The notes beneath the pieces were generated by a model. That model saw nothing but the letters and a program-made list of their open reading frames with translations. It was not told where the DNA came from and made no database searches. The translations under genes and the position numbers were made by a program. DNA of 22,117 bases from CACEUX01 sp964404235 (GTDB lineage: Bacteria > Fidelibacterota > Marinisomatia > Marinisomatales > UBA1611), in NCBI GenBank assembly GCA_964404235.1, contig CAYOJL010000027.1, forward strand, positions 1 to 22,117, read 5' to 3'. Shown here in pieces: positions 7,013 to 13,915 of the stretch; position 1 is the first letter of the stretch, and each line of letters opens with the position of its first letter.

Positions 7013-7732
7013 ATGTCATTTAATAAAAAGCTTCTTTGGGGTGGATTAGGATGGGTATTCGCAGGACCAATAGGTGCTATTTTAGGATATACTTACGCAT
7101 CCATAAGCAATGATCGATCATCTCAGTGGACTACCCAAAGGACTCAAACTAAGCATGGTGATTTTGTCATTTCGGTTTTAGTTCTATTTGCAAAGGTAAT
7201 GAAGGCAGATGGGCAATTACTAAAATCAGAATTAGATTTTGTAAAGAATTTCTTAAAGCAGCAGTTTGGAATTCAACAAACAAGACAACTAATGGTCGTT
7301 TTTAAAGATATTCTTGATCAGGAATATCCTTTGAAAGATGTTTGTAGGCAGATCCAGAGATCTATGGACCATCCAAGTCGATTAGAATTAATACATATAT
7401 TATATGGCCTATCTGCATCAGATGGCCATGTACATCCTGATGAGGTCCGTGTGATCCAAACAATTGCAAATTATCTAAATGTAAACAGTAATGATTATGA
7501 ATCAATCAAGGCAATGTTTGCGAGAGATGAGGAAGCTTCCTATCGGGTGCTTGAGATATCTAAGTCTGCGGATGATAATGAGGTAAAACGTGCTTTTAGG
7601 AAAATGGCAAATAAATATCATCCTGATAAAGTTTCCCACTTAGGAAAAGAAATGCAGAAACTAGCTGAAGAAAAATTCAAAGCAGTCAATGACGCTTATC
7701 AACAAATAAAAAAGGATCGTAAGATTTCGTGA
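7013..7732 (+). CDS. DjlA-like co-chaperone (TerB-like domain plus DnaJ domain)
   Basis: A 239-residue protein. Residues 1-30 form a glycine-rich hydrophobic segment (LLWGGLGWVFAGPIGAILGY), probably a membrane anchor. Residues about 48-168 form a TerB/DjlA-type helical domain with the acidic metal-like motifs MKADGQLLKSE and SASDGHVHPDE. Residues about 175-239 form a J domain with the HPD tripeptide at 203-205 (KYHPDKVSH), the residues that stimulate DnaK ATPase. This is the domain order of DjlA, an inner-membrane DnaK partner. The stop overlaps the GTG start of the mutase gene by 4 bases (GTGA). Translational coupling could mean the co-chaperone assists the mutase or simply shares its operon. 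Confidence 0.88.
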   Translation: MSFNKKLLWGGLGWVFAGPIGAILGYTYASISNDRSSQWTTQRTQTKHGDFVISVLVLFAKVMKADGQLLKSELDFVKNFLKQQFGIQQTRQLMVVFKDILDQEYPLKDVCRQIQRSMDHPSRLELIHILYGLSASDGHVHPDEVRVIQTIANYLNVNSNDYESIKAMFARDEEASYRVLEISKSADDNEVKRAFRKMANKYHPDKVSHLGKEMQKLAEEKFKAVNDAYQQIKKDRKIS

Positions 7733-9216
7733 GAAAAGAGATTCCAGGTGAATTTCCATATACTCGTGGTATATATAAAGACATGTATAAGGACAGGCTA
7801 TGGACAATGCGCCAATATGCTGGTTTTACATCTGCAGAAGAATCAAATAAACGATTTCTTAATCTTATTAGACAAGGTGTCACGGGACTATCAGTAGCAT
7901 TTGATCTTCCAACACAGATAGGATATGACTCCGATCATCCAATGTCCTCTGGTGAAGTTGGTAAAGTTGGGGTACCCATCTCCATTCTTGATGATATGGA
8001 GATCTTATTCAAAAATATACCACTTGATAAAGTATCAACTTCTATGACCATTAACTCTACTGCACCCATTTTATTAGCATTATATATTGTTGCTGCAGAG
8101 AATCAAGGCGTTGCAATAAATAAATTAAGCGGGACTGTTCAGAATGACATTTTAAAAGAATATTCCGCGAGAGGAACCTATATATATCCACCTGGCCCAT
8201 CTATGAGGCTGGTCACAGATGTTATGGAGTTTTGTGAGAATCATGTTCCAAATTGGAATACTATCTCAGTTTCAGGTTATCATATCAGAGAAGCTGGTAG
8301 TACAGCTGTTCAAGAACTTGCATTTACCTTTGCAAATGCGATCGCTTACATTGAAGCAGGCATTAAAAAAGGTCTTGACCCAAATAAATTTGGTTCAAGA
8401 TTTTCTTTTTTCTTTAATTCTCATAACGGGTTTTTAGAGGAGATAGCAAAATTCAGAGCAGCAAGAAAATTGTGGGCGACCATAATGAAAGAACGTTTTG
8501 ATGTAAAAAATGAAAAAGCTATGTATTGTAGGTTCCATACTCAGACAGGTGGATCTACTCTAACAGCTCACCAGATTGATAATAATATAGTGCGAACGAC
8601 CATCCAAGCACTGTCTGCTGTACTTGGAGGAACCCAATCATTACATACAAATAGTAAAGATGAAGCTTTAGCGTTACCATCTGATGAAGCAGCACAACTG
8701 GCATTGAGAACTCAACAGATCATTGCCCTAGAAAGTGGCGTTTCTGAATATCCTGATCCATTTGGAGGGAGTTATGTTATAGAGCAGATGACAGAAGACC
8801 TTATTAATAATGCCTCTGAAATAATTGAAAAGATAGATTCTATTGGAGGTGCGATCGCAGCCATTGAAAATGGATTTATTGAAAATGAAATAACTAGAAG
8901 TGCATATGAGTTTCAAAAAAGGATAGAAAAAAAGGAAAAATATATTGTGGGCCAAAATGTTCACCGAAAAGATGAAGAACCACAACAAGATCTGCTTGAT
9001 ATTGATCAAAGTAAAGTTAGTAAGCAGGTAAGTAATCTGAAAGAACTGAAGACTAGCCGTAATAATGACCAAAGTCAATTTTCATTGGGTGAACTAGAAT
9101 CAGCAGCAAAAAATAATGATAATATTATGCCCTTTGTAATTAATTGTATAAGAAGTAAATGTACACTAGGTGAAATAGCAGACACATTCCGATCTACCTT
9201 TGGAGAATATCAGTGA
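7729..9216 (+). CDS. Methylmalonyl-CoA mutase large (substrate-binding) subunit
   Basis: A 495-residue TIM-barrel mutase subunit without the C-terminal B12 domain: no DxHxxG motif is present and the protein ends at the barrel/linker. Start motifs are PGEFPYTRGIY and RLWTMRQYAGF. Substrate-site residues of methylmalonyl-CoA mutase (P. shermanii numbering) are kept: Thr85 (T26), Arg87 (R28), Tyr89 (Y30), Arg207 (R224) and His244 (in FHTQTGG). Isobutyryl-CoA mutases instead have Phe and Gln at the Tyr89 and Arg207 positions, so methylmalonyl-CoA is the likely substrate. GGTQSLHTNSKDEALALP is intact. The GTG start is forced, since an in-frame TAA at 7720-7722 precedes it. This leaves almost no N-terminal extension, shorter than usual for the family. 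A separate cobalamin-binding small subunit must be encoded elsewhere. It would convert (R)-methylmalonyl-CoA to succinyl-CoA. Confidence 0.93.
   Translation: MRKEIPGEFPYTRGIYKDMYKDRLWTMRQYAGFTSAEESNKRFLNLIRQGVTGLSVAFDLPTQIGYDSDHPMSSGEVGKVGVPISILDDMEILFKNIPLDKVSTSMTINSTAPILLALYIVAAENQGVAINKLSGTVQNDILKEYSARGTYIYPPGPSMRLVTDVMEFCENHVPNWNTISVSGYHIREAGSTAVQELAFTFANAIAYIEAGIKKGLDPNKFGSRFSFFFNSHNGFLEEIAKFRAARKLWATIMKERFDVKNEKAMYCRFHTQTGGSTLTAHQIDNNIVRTTIQALSAVLGGTQSLHTNSKDEALALPSDEAAQLALRTQQIIALESGVSEYPDPFGGSYVIEQMTEDLINNASEIIEKIDSIGGAIAAIENGFIENEITRSAYEFQKRIEKKEKYIVGQNVHRKDEEPQQDLLDIDQSKVSKQVSNLKELKTSRNNDQSQFSLGELESAAKNNDNIMPFVINCIRSKCTLGEIADTFRSTFGEYQ
8338..8345. repeat. GCGATCGC octamer (first of two)
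   Basis: A perfect 8-bp palindrome inside the mutase gene; a second copy is at 8851-8858. It is identical to the cyanobacterial HIP1 core, but here it simply reflects the general GATC excess in the window, since both copies encode ordinary Ala-Ile-Ala residues. Listed for completeness; no function is implied. Confidence 0.35.
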
Positions 9217-9808
9217 CCTTGTTATCTATATTTTGATAAAATTATCTAAAATAATATCTACGATCATAAACCCATTGGTTGTGGCCCCCGTCACTTTTGG
9301 ACTAATGATATATAATGATCAAACACTTATTTCAAGACATTTACTTTTTTTCATTTCCATATTGTTTACAAACATCTTACCCCTCTTTACAATAATCTAT
9401 TACAAAAATTTAGGGAAATTATCCGCATTTGATGCGCCATTAAGACAAGAAAGAATAGAACTGCTTGTCATTGCTGCGATCTATAATGCCATTGGTTTTA
9501 TTCTTTTAGATCACCTTGGAGCATCACAACTTATAAAGGGGCTCATGTTCTGTTATGCAATTAATACAGCTATTGTATGGCGTATTACGATATATTGGAA
9601 AATATCAATACATATGGTGGGTATAGGTGGGCCAATTATCGCACTTTGGTTTTCGGGCTTCGAGTATCCTATTGTAATGGGGTCTATAATAATTCTAGTT
9701 AGTACAGCACGTGTCATATTAAAAGCACATACACCTGCTCAGGTTATTGCAGGCACACTATTCGCTATGGTGTTAGCCTATATAGAATTAACGTTATTAT
9801 TCCTTTGA
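9200..9808 (+). CDS. Degenerate PAP2-like integral membrane protein
   Basis: An up to 202-residue protein with about five or six hydrophobic segments. It shows a weakened PAP2 phosphatase pattern: a polar DAPLRQER segment after the second helix in place of K-x6-RP, S136-x-H138 (KISIHMVG) in place of PSGH, and A-R171-x5-H177-x3-Q181 (ARVILKAHTPAQ) in place of S-R-x5-H-x3-D. The final Asp is therefore Gln, though Arg and His remain. It may be a relative with altered chemistry or a non-catalytic transporter-like protein. The start is uncertain: TTG at 9200 overlaps the mutase gene by 17 bases, TTG at 9233 is another option, and the first ATG (9305) would remove the first membrane segment. It overlaps the TTG codon preceding the biotin ligase gene, so it belongs to the same operon. 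Confidence 0.68.
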   Translation: MENISDLVIYILIKLSKIISTIINPLVVAPVTFGLMIYNDQTLISRHLLFFISILFTNILPLFTIIYYKNLGKLSAFDAPLRQERIELLVIAAIYNAIGFILLDHLGASQLIKGLMFCYAINTAIVWRITIYWKISIHMVGIGGPIIALWFSGFEYPIVMGSIIILVSTARVILKAHTPAQVIAGTLFAMVLAYIELTLLFL

Positions 9809-9810
9809 TC

Positions 9811-10569
9811 ATGATATTTACTAATCTTATTCAAACAAACCTTAGAACCAAACATTTTGGGGGAAACATAGAGTACTATCAACGTTTAGAATCAACTAAT
9901 ATAGAATCTTGGGAACTGATCGAAGAAAACAATGCAAGCCATGGTATGATCGTTATTACTGATGACCAGTACAAAGGAAAAGGTCGAAACAATAATTCAT
10001 GGTTCATGAGCCCTAGCAAAGGACTGGCGATGTCTATTATACTTACTGAACCTTTATCAATAGAAGAAGCTGAATTGATACCTATCGCTGCTGGGGTTGC
10101 TACTGCAAAAACAATAGAGAATAGAGGTGCAGTTCCACAACTGAAATGGCCTAATGATATTCTAATCGGTGATAAAAAGTGTGGGGGTATTCTGTGCGAA
10201 AGTAAAATATCGAACAATATGGTTAAGAATATGGTGATCGGTATCGGTCTTAATATCAATGAGAATGAAAATGATTTTCCAGAAGAGATAATAAGATCCG
10301 CCACTTCATTATCCATTGAGACCGGGCATTCTACTCAAAGGGAATTGGTCTGCGCTATCATCACAACATTTTTCGAACAACAAATAAATGATCTGGGTTC
10401 GAGTATTGGACTATGGGAAAATTATTGTTCACATTTAGATAATAAAGTTAGCTTTCATTATAATGAGTCAAATCATACTGGAATATTTAAAGGCATAAAT
10501 AATAAAGGCCATGCATTGATAGATATTGATAATAAGTCTCAAACGTTCCCATCGATCATATTAGAATAA
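9811..10569 (+). CDS. birA: Biotin-[biotin carboxyl carrier protein] ligase (monofunctional BirA)
   Basis: A 252-residue enzyme from the ATG at 9811; a TTG at 9805 overlaps the upstream stop and is an alternative. Class II tRNA-synthetase-like biotin ligase signatures are present: LESTN near the start, the biotinyl-AMP-binding loop as GKGRNNNSW (about 56-64), LKWPNDILI (111-119), KKCGGIL with the conserved Lys (122-128), and VIGIGLNINEN. A C-terminal SH3-like segment follows (TGIFKGINNKGHALI). No N-terminal helix-turn-helix is present, so this is a type I ligase without repressor function. It activates biotin to biotinyl-5'-AMP and attaches it to carboxylase carrier domains. The presence of acyl-CoA catabolic genes around it fits a need for propionyl-CoA or methylcrotonyl-CoA carboxylases, although none is encoded here. 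Confidence 0.92.
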   Translation: MIFTNLIQTNLRTKHFGGNIEYYQRLESTNIESWELIEENNASHGMIVITDDQYKGKGRNNNSWFMSPSKGLAMSIILTEPLSIEEAELIPIAAGVATAKTIENRGAVPQLKWPNDILIGDKKCGGILCESKISNNMVKNMVIGIGLNINENENDFPEEIIRSATSLSIETGHSTQRELVCAIITTFFEQQINDLGSSIGLWENYCSHLDNKVSFHYNESNHTGIFKGINNKGHALIDIDNKSQTFPSIILE

Positions 10570-10577
10570 GTTTATTT

Positions 10578-11954
10578 ATGCTTCGTAATATATTCGTTTT
10601 TTTTTCACTATGTATAATACAGGCTCAGGAAATTCCATATGGTCTGCCCCACTATTTCAATATTGAGCTAAATGAACCTGTCAAAAAAATAAATATTGAA
10701 ATACCAAAAGAATTTCAGACAAATTTATTTGACCAGTCCAACCCCATTGTAGAAGAGGGAAAAGACCTATATTACTTAGAGCTTGAACTCGATAAGGATG
10801 AACCTATTCATTTTATTATATTGGATTCTATTTTTCAGCAGAGTTCAACACTTTATTTCATTGACCTTAATAATAATGGATGGGTAGGCCCTTATACAAA
10901 AAACAGTTTTTACGATAATGGCCATATTATCACTGGGCAAATGAAAACAAAAAATATCCTTATTGAATTATCTATATCAAGGGGAATACCACCAAAAAAA
11001 CATTTGGGCTCTATTTTTCATCCAAAAATAATGAATGTTCCTGATACAAGAATTATTCAAAGAAATATTCATAGAGAACCAAATAACAAAATATTATTAA
11101 CTGGATATTGGCCTCCTTCTAATGAAGCAATAAGACCTTTTAGTCAAAATCATTTGCTAAACCCTGATGGGTGGGTTGGAGAGAACTGGGAAAATAGAGG
11201 CTTTGATATTGTATCCTATTTCCCAATTTTTACAGACCCTGATTGTCAATCCTGCGGACAAGGATATGGCGATCTAGAAGTAGATTATCAAGATACATCT
11301 GAAGACTGGTGGAATATTGTTGATAGTATAAACCCCATAGCAATTATAACATTCAGTAGGGGCTATATTGATCATAGTTGGGAATTAGAGTGGCAATATT
11401 TTAACTATTTCTATTGGACCGCTGACTTTACAGAGCCATTTTATCCAACTCCTACCCCTCCTGACTCCACTGTTCCAACAAATACTCGAAGATATTCTAG
11501 CCTACCAATGGATAGTATAGTTTCAAAAATAGAATCTTCCGGATTAGGACTTACGCCATATATTGATTATACACAGGGTGCTGGGATGTATTTATCTGAG
11601 TTTATGGGATATCATGGAGTTTGGCATAAAGCAAAAATGGATTCTGTAAATATACCTTGTGTAGTTGCTGGGCACGTGCATGTAGGTGGTTTAATAGATT
11701 GGGATACAGTCCGGCAAGCCGCAGAGATAACACTGCGAGAGGTCATAAAAGTTGTAGATGAATACCAGGCCCTACCAGGAGATATAAATCAAGATGGGGT
11801 TATTTCAATATATGATATGTTGGAGATCATTGATCATATTTTGAATATTAACACTTTAGAACAAGATCAAATTAATAGAGCAGATATTAATCTTGATACA
11901 TACGTGGATATTTTTGACTTATTATTATTATCGAATATAATTTTGGACTGGTAA
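10578..11954 (+). CDS. Secreted pyroglutamyl-peptidase I-like protein with dockerin-type repeats (Cys to Ser)
   Basis: A 458-residue exported protein starting 8 bases after birA. Residues 1-17 look like a signal peptide (LRNIFVFFSLCIIQAQ). Residues about 18-165 are a beta-rich segment I do not recognise. Residues about 170-390 align by eye with pyroglutamyl peptidase I (C15): KILLTGYWPP (171 on), PIAIITFSRG, YSSLPMDSIVSKIESSGLG, GAGMYLSEFMGYHGVWH and AGHVHVGG. The catalytic Glu (E271) and His (H368) positions are kept, but the nucleophile Cys position is Ser (S340), with the motif AGMYLS instead of AGTYVC. The C-terminus carries two dockerin type I-like calcium loops, DINQDGVISIYD and DINLDTYVDIFD. 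The family assignment rests on my manual alignment. Activity may be serine-based or lost. Confidence 0.72.
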   Translation: MLRNIFVFFSLCIIQAQEIPYGLPHYFNIELNEPVKKINIEIPKEFQTNLFDQSNPIVEEGKDLYYLELELDKDEPIHFIILDSIFQQSSTLYFIDLNNNGWVGPYTKNSFYDNGHIITGQMKTKNILIELSISRGIPPKKHLGSIFHPKIMNVPDTRIIQRNIHREPNNKILLTGYWPPSNEAIRPFSQNHLLNPDGWVGENWENRGFDIVSYFPIFTDPDCQSCGQGYGDLEVDYQDTSEDWWNIVDSINPIAIITFSRGYIDHSWELEWQYFNYFYWTADFTEPFYPTPTPPDSTVPTNTRRYSSLPMDSIVSKIESSGLGLTPYIDYTQGAGMYLSEFMGYHGVWHKAKMDSVNIPCVVAGHVHVGGLIDWDTVRQAAEITLREVIKVVDEYQALPGDINQDGVISIYDMLEIIDHILNINTLEQDQINRADINLDTYVDIFDLLLLSNIILDW

Positions 11955-11981
11955 AAAAGATCTTATATCTAGATCATACTT

Positions 11982-11987
11982 TATAAT
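11982..11987 (+). promoter_or_regulatory. Candidate -10 element upstream of the DUF3050 gene
   Basis: TATAAT lies 29 bases before the ATG at 12017 in the 62-base gap after the secreted-protein gene. The expected -35 region (11959-11964) has no TTGACA-like box, so the call is weak. The gap also holds AGATCTTATATCTAGATC, a run of overlapping short palindromes. Confidence 0.22.
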
Positions 11988-12016
11988 CCATAAAATATTT
12001 TTTACAAAATTAACAT

Positions 12017-12826
12017 ATGCACCCTATTAAAGAAGGCAACAAACATAGCTCATCATTTATTGATATCAATAGTGAATTAAGCCCTTTTATAGAAAAATTA
12101 AATACACACAAAGTATATCAATCGTTAAGGTCAATCAGAGATATACAGATCTTTATGGAAAACCATGTTTTTGCAGTATGGGATTTCATGTCAATATTAA
12201 AAGCATTGCAGATCGAATTAACAAATGTATCAATACCATGGACACCAAATAATAATCCTGTTATTACGCGTTTTATTAATGAGATCGTCTATGGGGAAGA
12301 AAGTGATGTCAATGAGCTTGGGGAACCAAAAAGCCATTTTGAAATGTATTTAGATGCTATGACACAAATAGGGTCTGATAGGAAGCAAATTGATTCCCTT
12401 ATAGATCTTATTCAAGATGGGAATAGTATTGATCTTTCCATAAATAAAATTAATATAGACATAAGAGTTAAAGAATTCATGCAGTTCACATTTAGTATTA
12501 TAAATACAAATAAACCCCATTCTATTGGATCTGCATTTACGTTTGGTCGTGAAGATATCATACCTGATATGTTCATAAAAATATTGACTGAGATCGATCC
12601 AGAAGATATTCATTTCAATAAATTAAAATATTACTTGGAAAGACATATTGAAATTGATGGTGACCTGCATGGTCCTTTAGCTTTACAAATGATGGACGAA
12701 TTATGTGGAAAGGATATTAGGAAATGGGATGAAGTTCTATCTGTTGCAAAAGATTGTATCCAATATAGGATACAATTATGGGATGCTATAGTTGAACTGA
12801 TAGATAGAAAAATATCGCCTCAATAA
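12017..12826 (+). CDS. DUF3050 family protein (haem-oxygenase-like fold)
   Basis: A 269-residue soluble helical protein of the DUF3050 family, normal in length. Recognisable blocks are FMENHVFAVWDFMSILKALQ, the PWTPNNNPVITRFINEIVYGEESD stretch, GEPKSHFEMYLDAM, and near the C-terminus YYLERHIEIDGDLHGPLALQMM. The His/Glu/Asp residues in these helices (ENH, SHFEMY, ERHIEIDGDLHG) are arranged as in haem-oxygenase-like diiron oxidases, a superfamily that includes enzymes acting on fatty acids or amino acids. No experimental function is known to me for DUF3050, so metal binding and oxidase activity are inference. The gene follows the secreted-protein gene by 62 bases and is convergent with the glycosylasparaginase gene. 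It may be transcribed alone. Confidence 0.8.
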   Translation: MHPIKEGNKHSSSFIDINSELSPFIEKLNTHKVYQSLRSIRDIQIFMENHVFAVWDFMSILKALQIELTNVSIPWTPNNNPVITRFINEIVYGEESDVNELGEPKSHFEMYLDAMTQIGSDRKQIDSLIDLIQDGNSIDLSINKINIDIRVKEFMQFTFSIINTNKPHSIGSAFTFGREDIIPDMFIKILTEIDPEDIHFNKLKYYLERHIEIDGDLHGPLALQMMDELCGKDIRKWDEVLSVAKDCIQYRIQLWDAIVELIDRKISPQ

Positions 12827-12843
12827 TCAATTGGCCATTTATT

Positions 12844-12869
12844 GCTAAAGAGATCAATAATCCTTTAGC
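12844..12869. terminator. Possible bidirectional terminator hairpin
   Basis: GCTAAAG (12844-12850) and CTTTAGC (12863-12869) form a perfect 7-bp stem with a 12-base loop, located between the convergent DUF3050 and glycosylasparaginase genes. Neither side has a clear T-run, so it is a weak intrinsic terminator at best. Confidence 0.35.
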
Positions 12870-13823
12870 CTATTCTAACATCCCTTTAATATTATATAAT
12901 TTATTTTGGCCATTTTTAGAAAGAGCGTAGTCAAATGTCCATTTCAAACAAGCCGCACCTTCTTCACCATCTTTTCTAAGAGCAATATATCCAATTTGAA
13001 AATCTGGATTACCATTATGTGCCTTGATCACTCTATTCAATGCTTCCTCACAGGCTTCTTTAGGACTATAACCTTGGCGCATTAATTCAACTACAAGAAA
13101 ACTTCCTGTTGTTTTGATCACTTCTTCACCAAGTCCTGTAGCCGCAGCACCACCAACTTCGTTATCTACAAATAATCCAGCACCAATAATCGGGCTATCA
13201 CCAACTCTTCCATGCATTTTATAGGCCCAGCCACTTGTTGTACACGCTCCCGCTAGATCACCATTCTTATCCTGAACAAGAACAGATATGGTATCATGGG
13301 TTTCATGCGGGGTCATTTCCCTTCTTTCCTTTAACCATTTTTTCCACTCTTTTTCAGATTTTTCAGTTAAAAGGTCTATTTCTTGAAAACCTTTTGAAAC
13401 TGCAAACTGCCGAGCACCCTCACCAACAAGCATAACATGTTTTGTTTCCTCCATTACCTTTCTAGCAACAGAAACAGGATGTTTTATATTTTGGATAAAA
13501 GCTACAGAGCCTGCATTTCCGCTTGAATCCATTACACAAGCATCGAGAGTAACATTACCATTCTCGTCAGGAAGCCCACCATAACCGACCGAGCTATTTT
13601 CTTCATCAGATTCAGCATGCCTAGCACCTGCTTCCGCTGCATCCATTGCATTACCGCCATCAGATAAAACCTTATTAGCGACTTCATTTGCTGGCAATCC
13701 AAAATTCCAGGTGGAAAGAATAATAGGATTATTTTTATTTCTTTTTAACATTTTTGATTTTGCAAATATCATGGGAGATGCAGCACTGGCTAGACCTGCC
13801 ATTAAAAATTTTCGTCTTTTCAT
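12870..13823 (-). CDS. Glycosylasparaginase (N4-(beta-N-acetylglucosaminyl)-L-asparaginase family), Tat-exported
   Basis: A 317-residue Ntn-hydrolase precursor. The N-terminus KRRKFLMAGLASAASPMIFA is a twin-arginine (RRxFL) signal followed by a hydrophobic stretch, so export in the folded state is likely. Family motifs are GGNAMDAAEAG, SSVGYGGLPDENG, LDACVMDSSG, VARKVMEET and LVGEGARQFA. The autoprocessing/catalytic site is HDT (D177-T178), where cleavage would expose T178 as the N-terminal nucleophile. The substrate-binding RVGDSPIIGAG and a TGLGEEVIKTTG loop follow. The enzyme cleaves Asn-linked GlcNAc or related beta-aspartyl amides, so it may process glycopeptides in the periplasm. A good ribosome binding site (AGTAGG, about 7 bases before the ATG) supports the start. 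It is monocistronic in appearance, with 92 bases between it and the phosphoesterase gene. Confidence 0.92.
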   Translation of the reverse strand: MKRRKFLMAGLASAASPMIFAKSKMLKRNKNNPIILSTWNFGLPANEVANKVLSDGGNAMDAAEAGARHAESDEENSSVGYGGLPDENGNVTLDACVMDSSGNAGSVAFIQNIKHPVSVARKVMEETKHVMLVGEGARQFAVSKGFQEIDLLTEKSEKEWKKWLKERREMTPHETHDTISVLVQDKNGDLAGACTTSGWAYKMHGRVGDSPIIGAGLFVDNEVGGAAATGLGEEVIKTTGSFLVVELMRQGYSPKEACEEALNRVIKAHNGNPDFQIGYIALRKDGEEGAACLKWTFDYALSKNGQNKLYNIKGMLE

Positions 13824-13861
13824 TTGATACCTACTTAGAATATTATTGTAAATAAATAGTA

Positions 13862-13879
13862 TTAGAAATTGGTTTCTAA
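13862..13879 (-). terminator. AT-rich hairpin after the metallophosphoesterase gene
   Basis: TTAGAAA-TTGG-TTTCTAA forms a perfect 7-bp stem with a 4-base loop, about 36 bases downstream of the phosphoesterase stop. On the - strand it is followed by an interrupted T-rich stretch (TACTATTTATTTAC). The stem has only one G:C pair, so it may instead be an operator for the glycosylasparaginase gene, whose promoter must lie in the same 92-base gap. Confidence 0.35.
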
Positions 13880-13915
13880 CCGAATGATCATAGACAAGTT
13901 ATATCTATAATGTAA

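Noticed and set aside
8338..8858. Two GCGATCGC octamers resembling cyanobacterial HIP1.
   Set aside because: Gene content is not cyanobacterial, and only two copies were noticed, both in coding sequence. The general GATC excess explains them.
8728..9078. A long - strand open frame inside the mutase gene (116 codons), and similar antisense frames elsewhere.
   Set aside because: These lie opposite well-conserved genes, are rich in Phe/Ile/Asn from AT-rich complement, and show no family motifs.
7729..9216. The mutase as an isobutyryl-CoA or 2-hydroxyisobutyryl-CoA mutase.
   Set aside because: Tyr and Arg are kept at the positions (Y30, R224) that become Phe/Ile and Gln in those enzymes.
12017..12826. 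The helical protein as a tryptophan 2,3-dioxygenase.
   Set aside because: The PWTPNNNPVITRFINEIVYGEE block and length point to DUF3050, and haem-ligand motifs of that dioxygenase are not seen.
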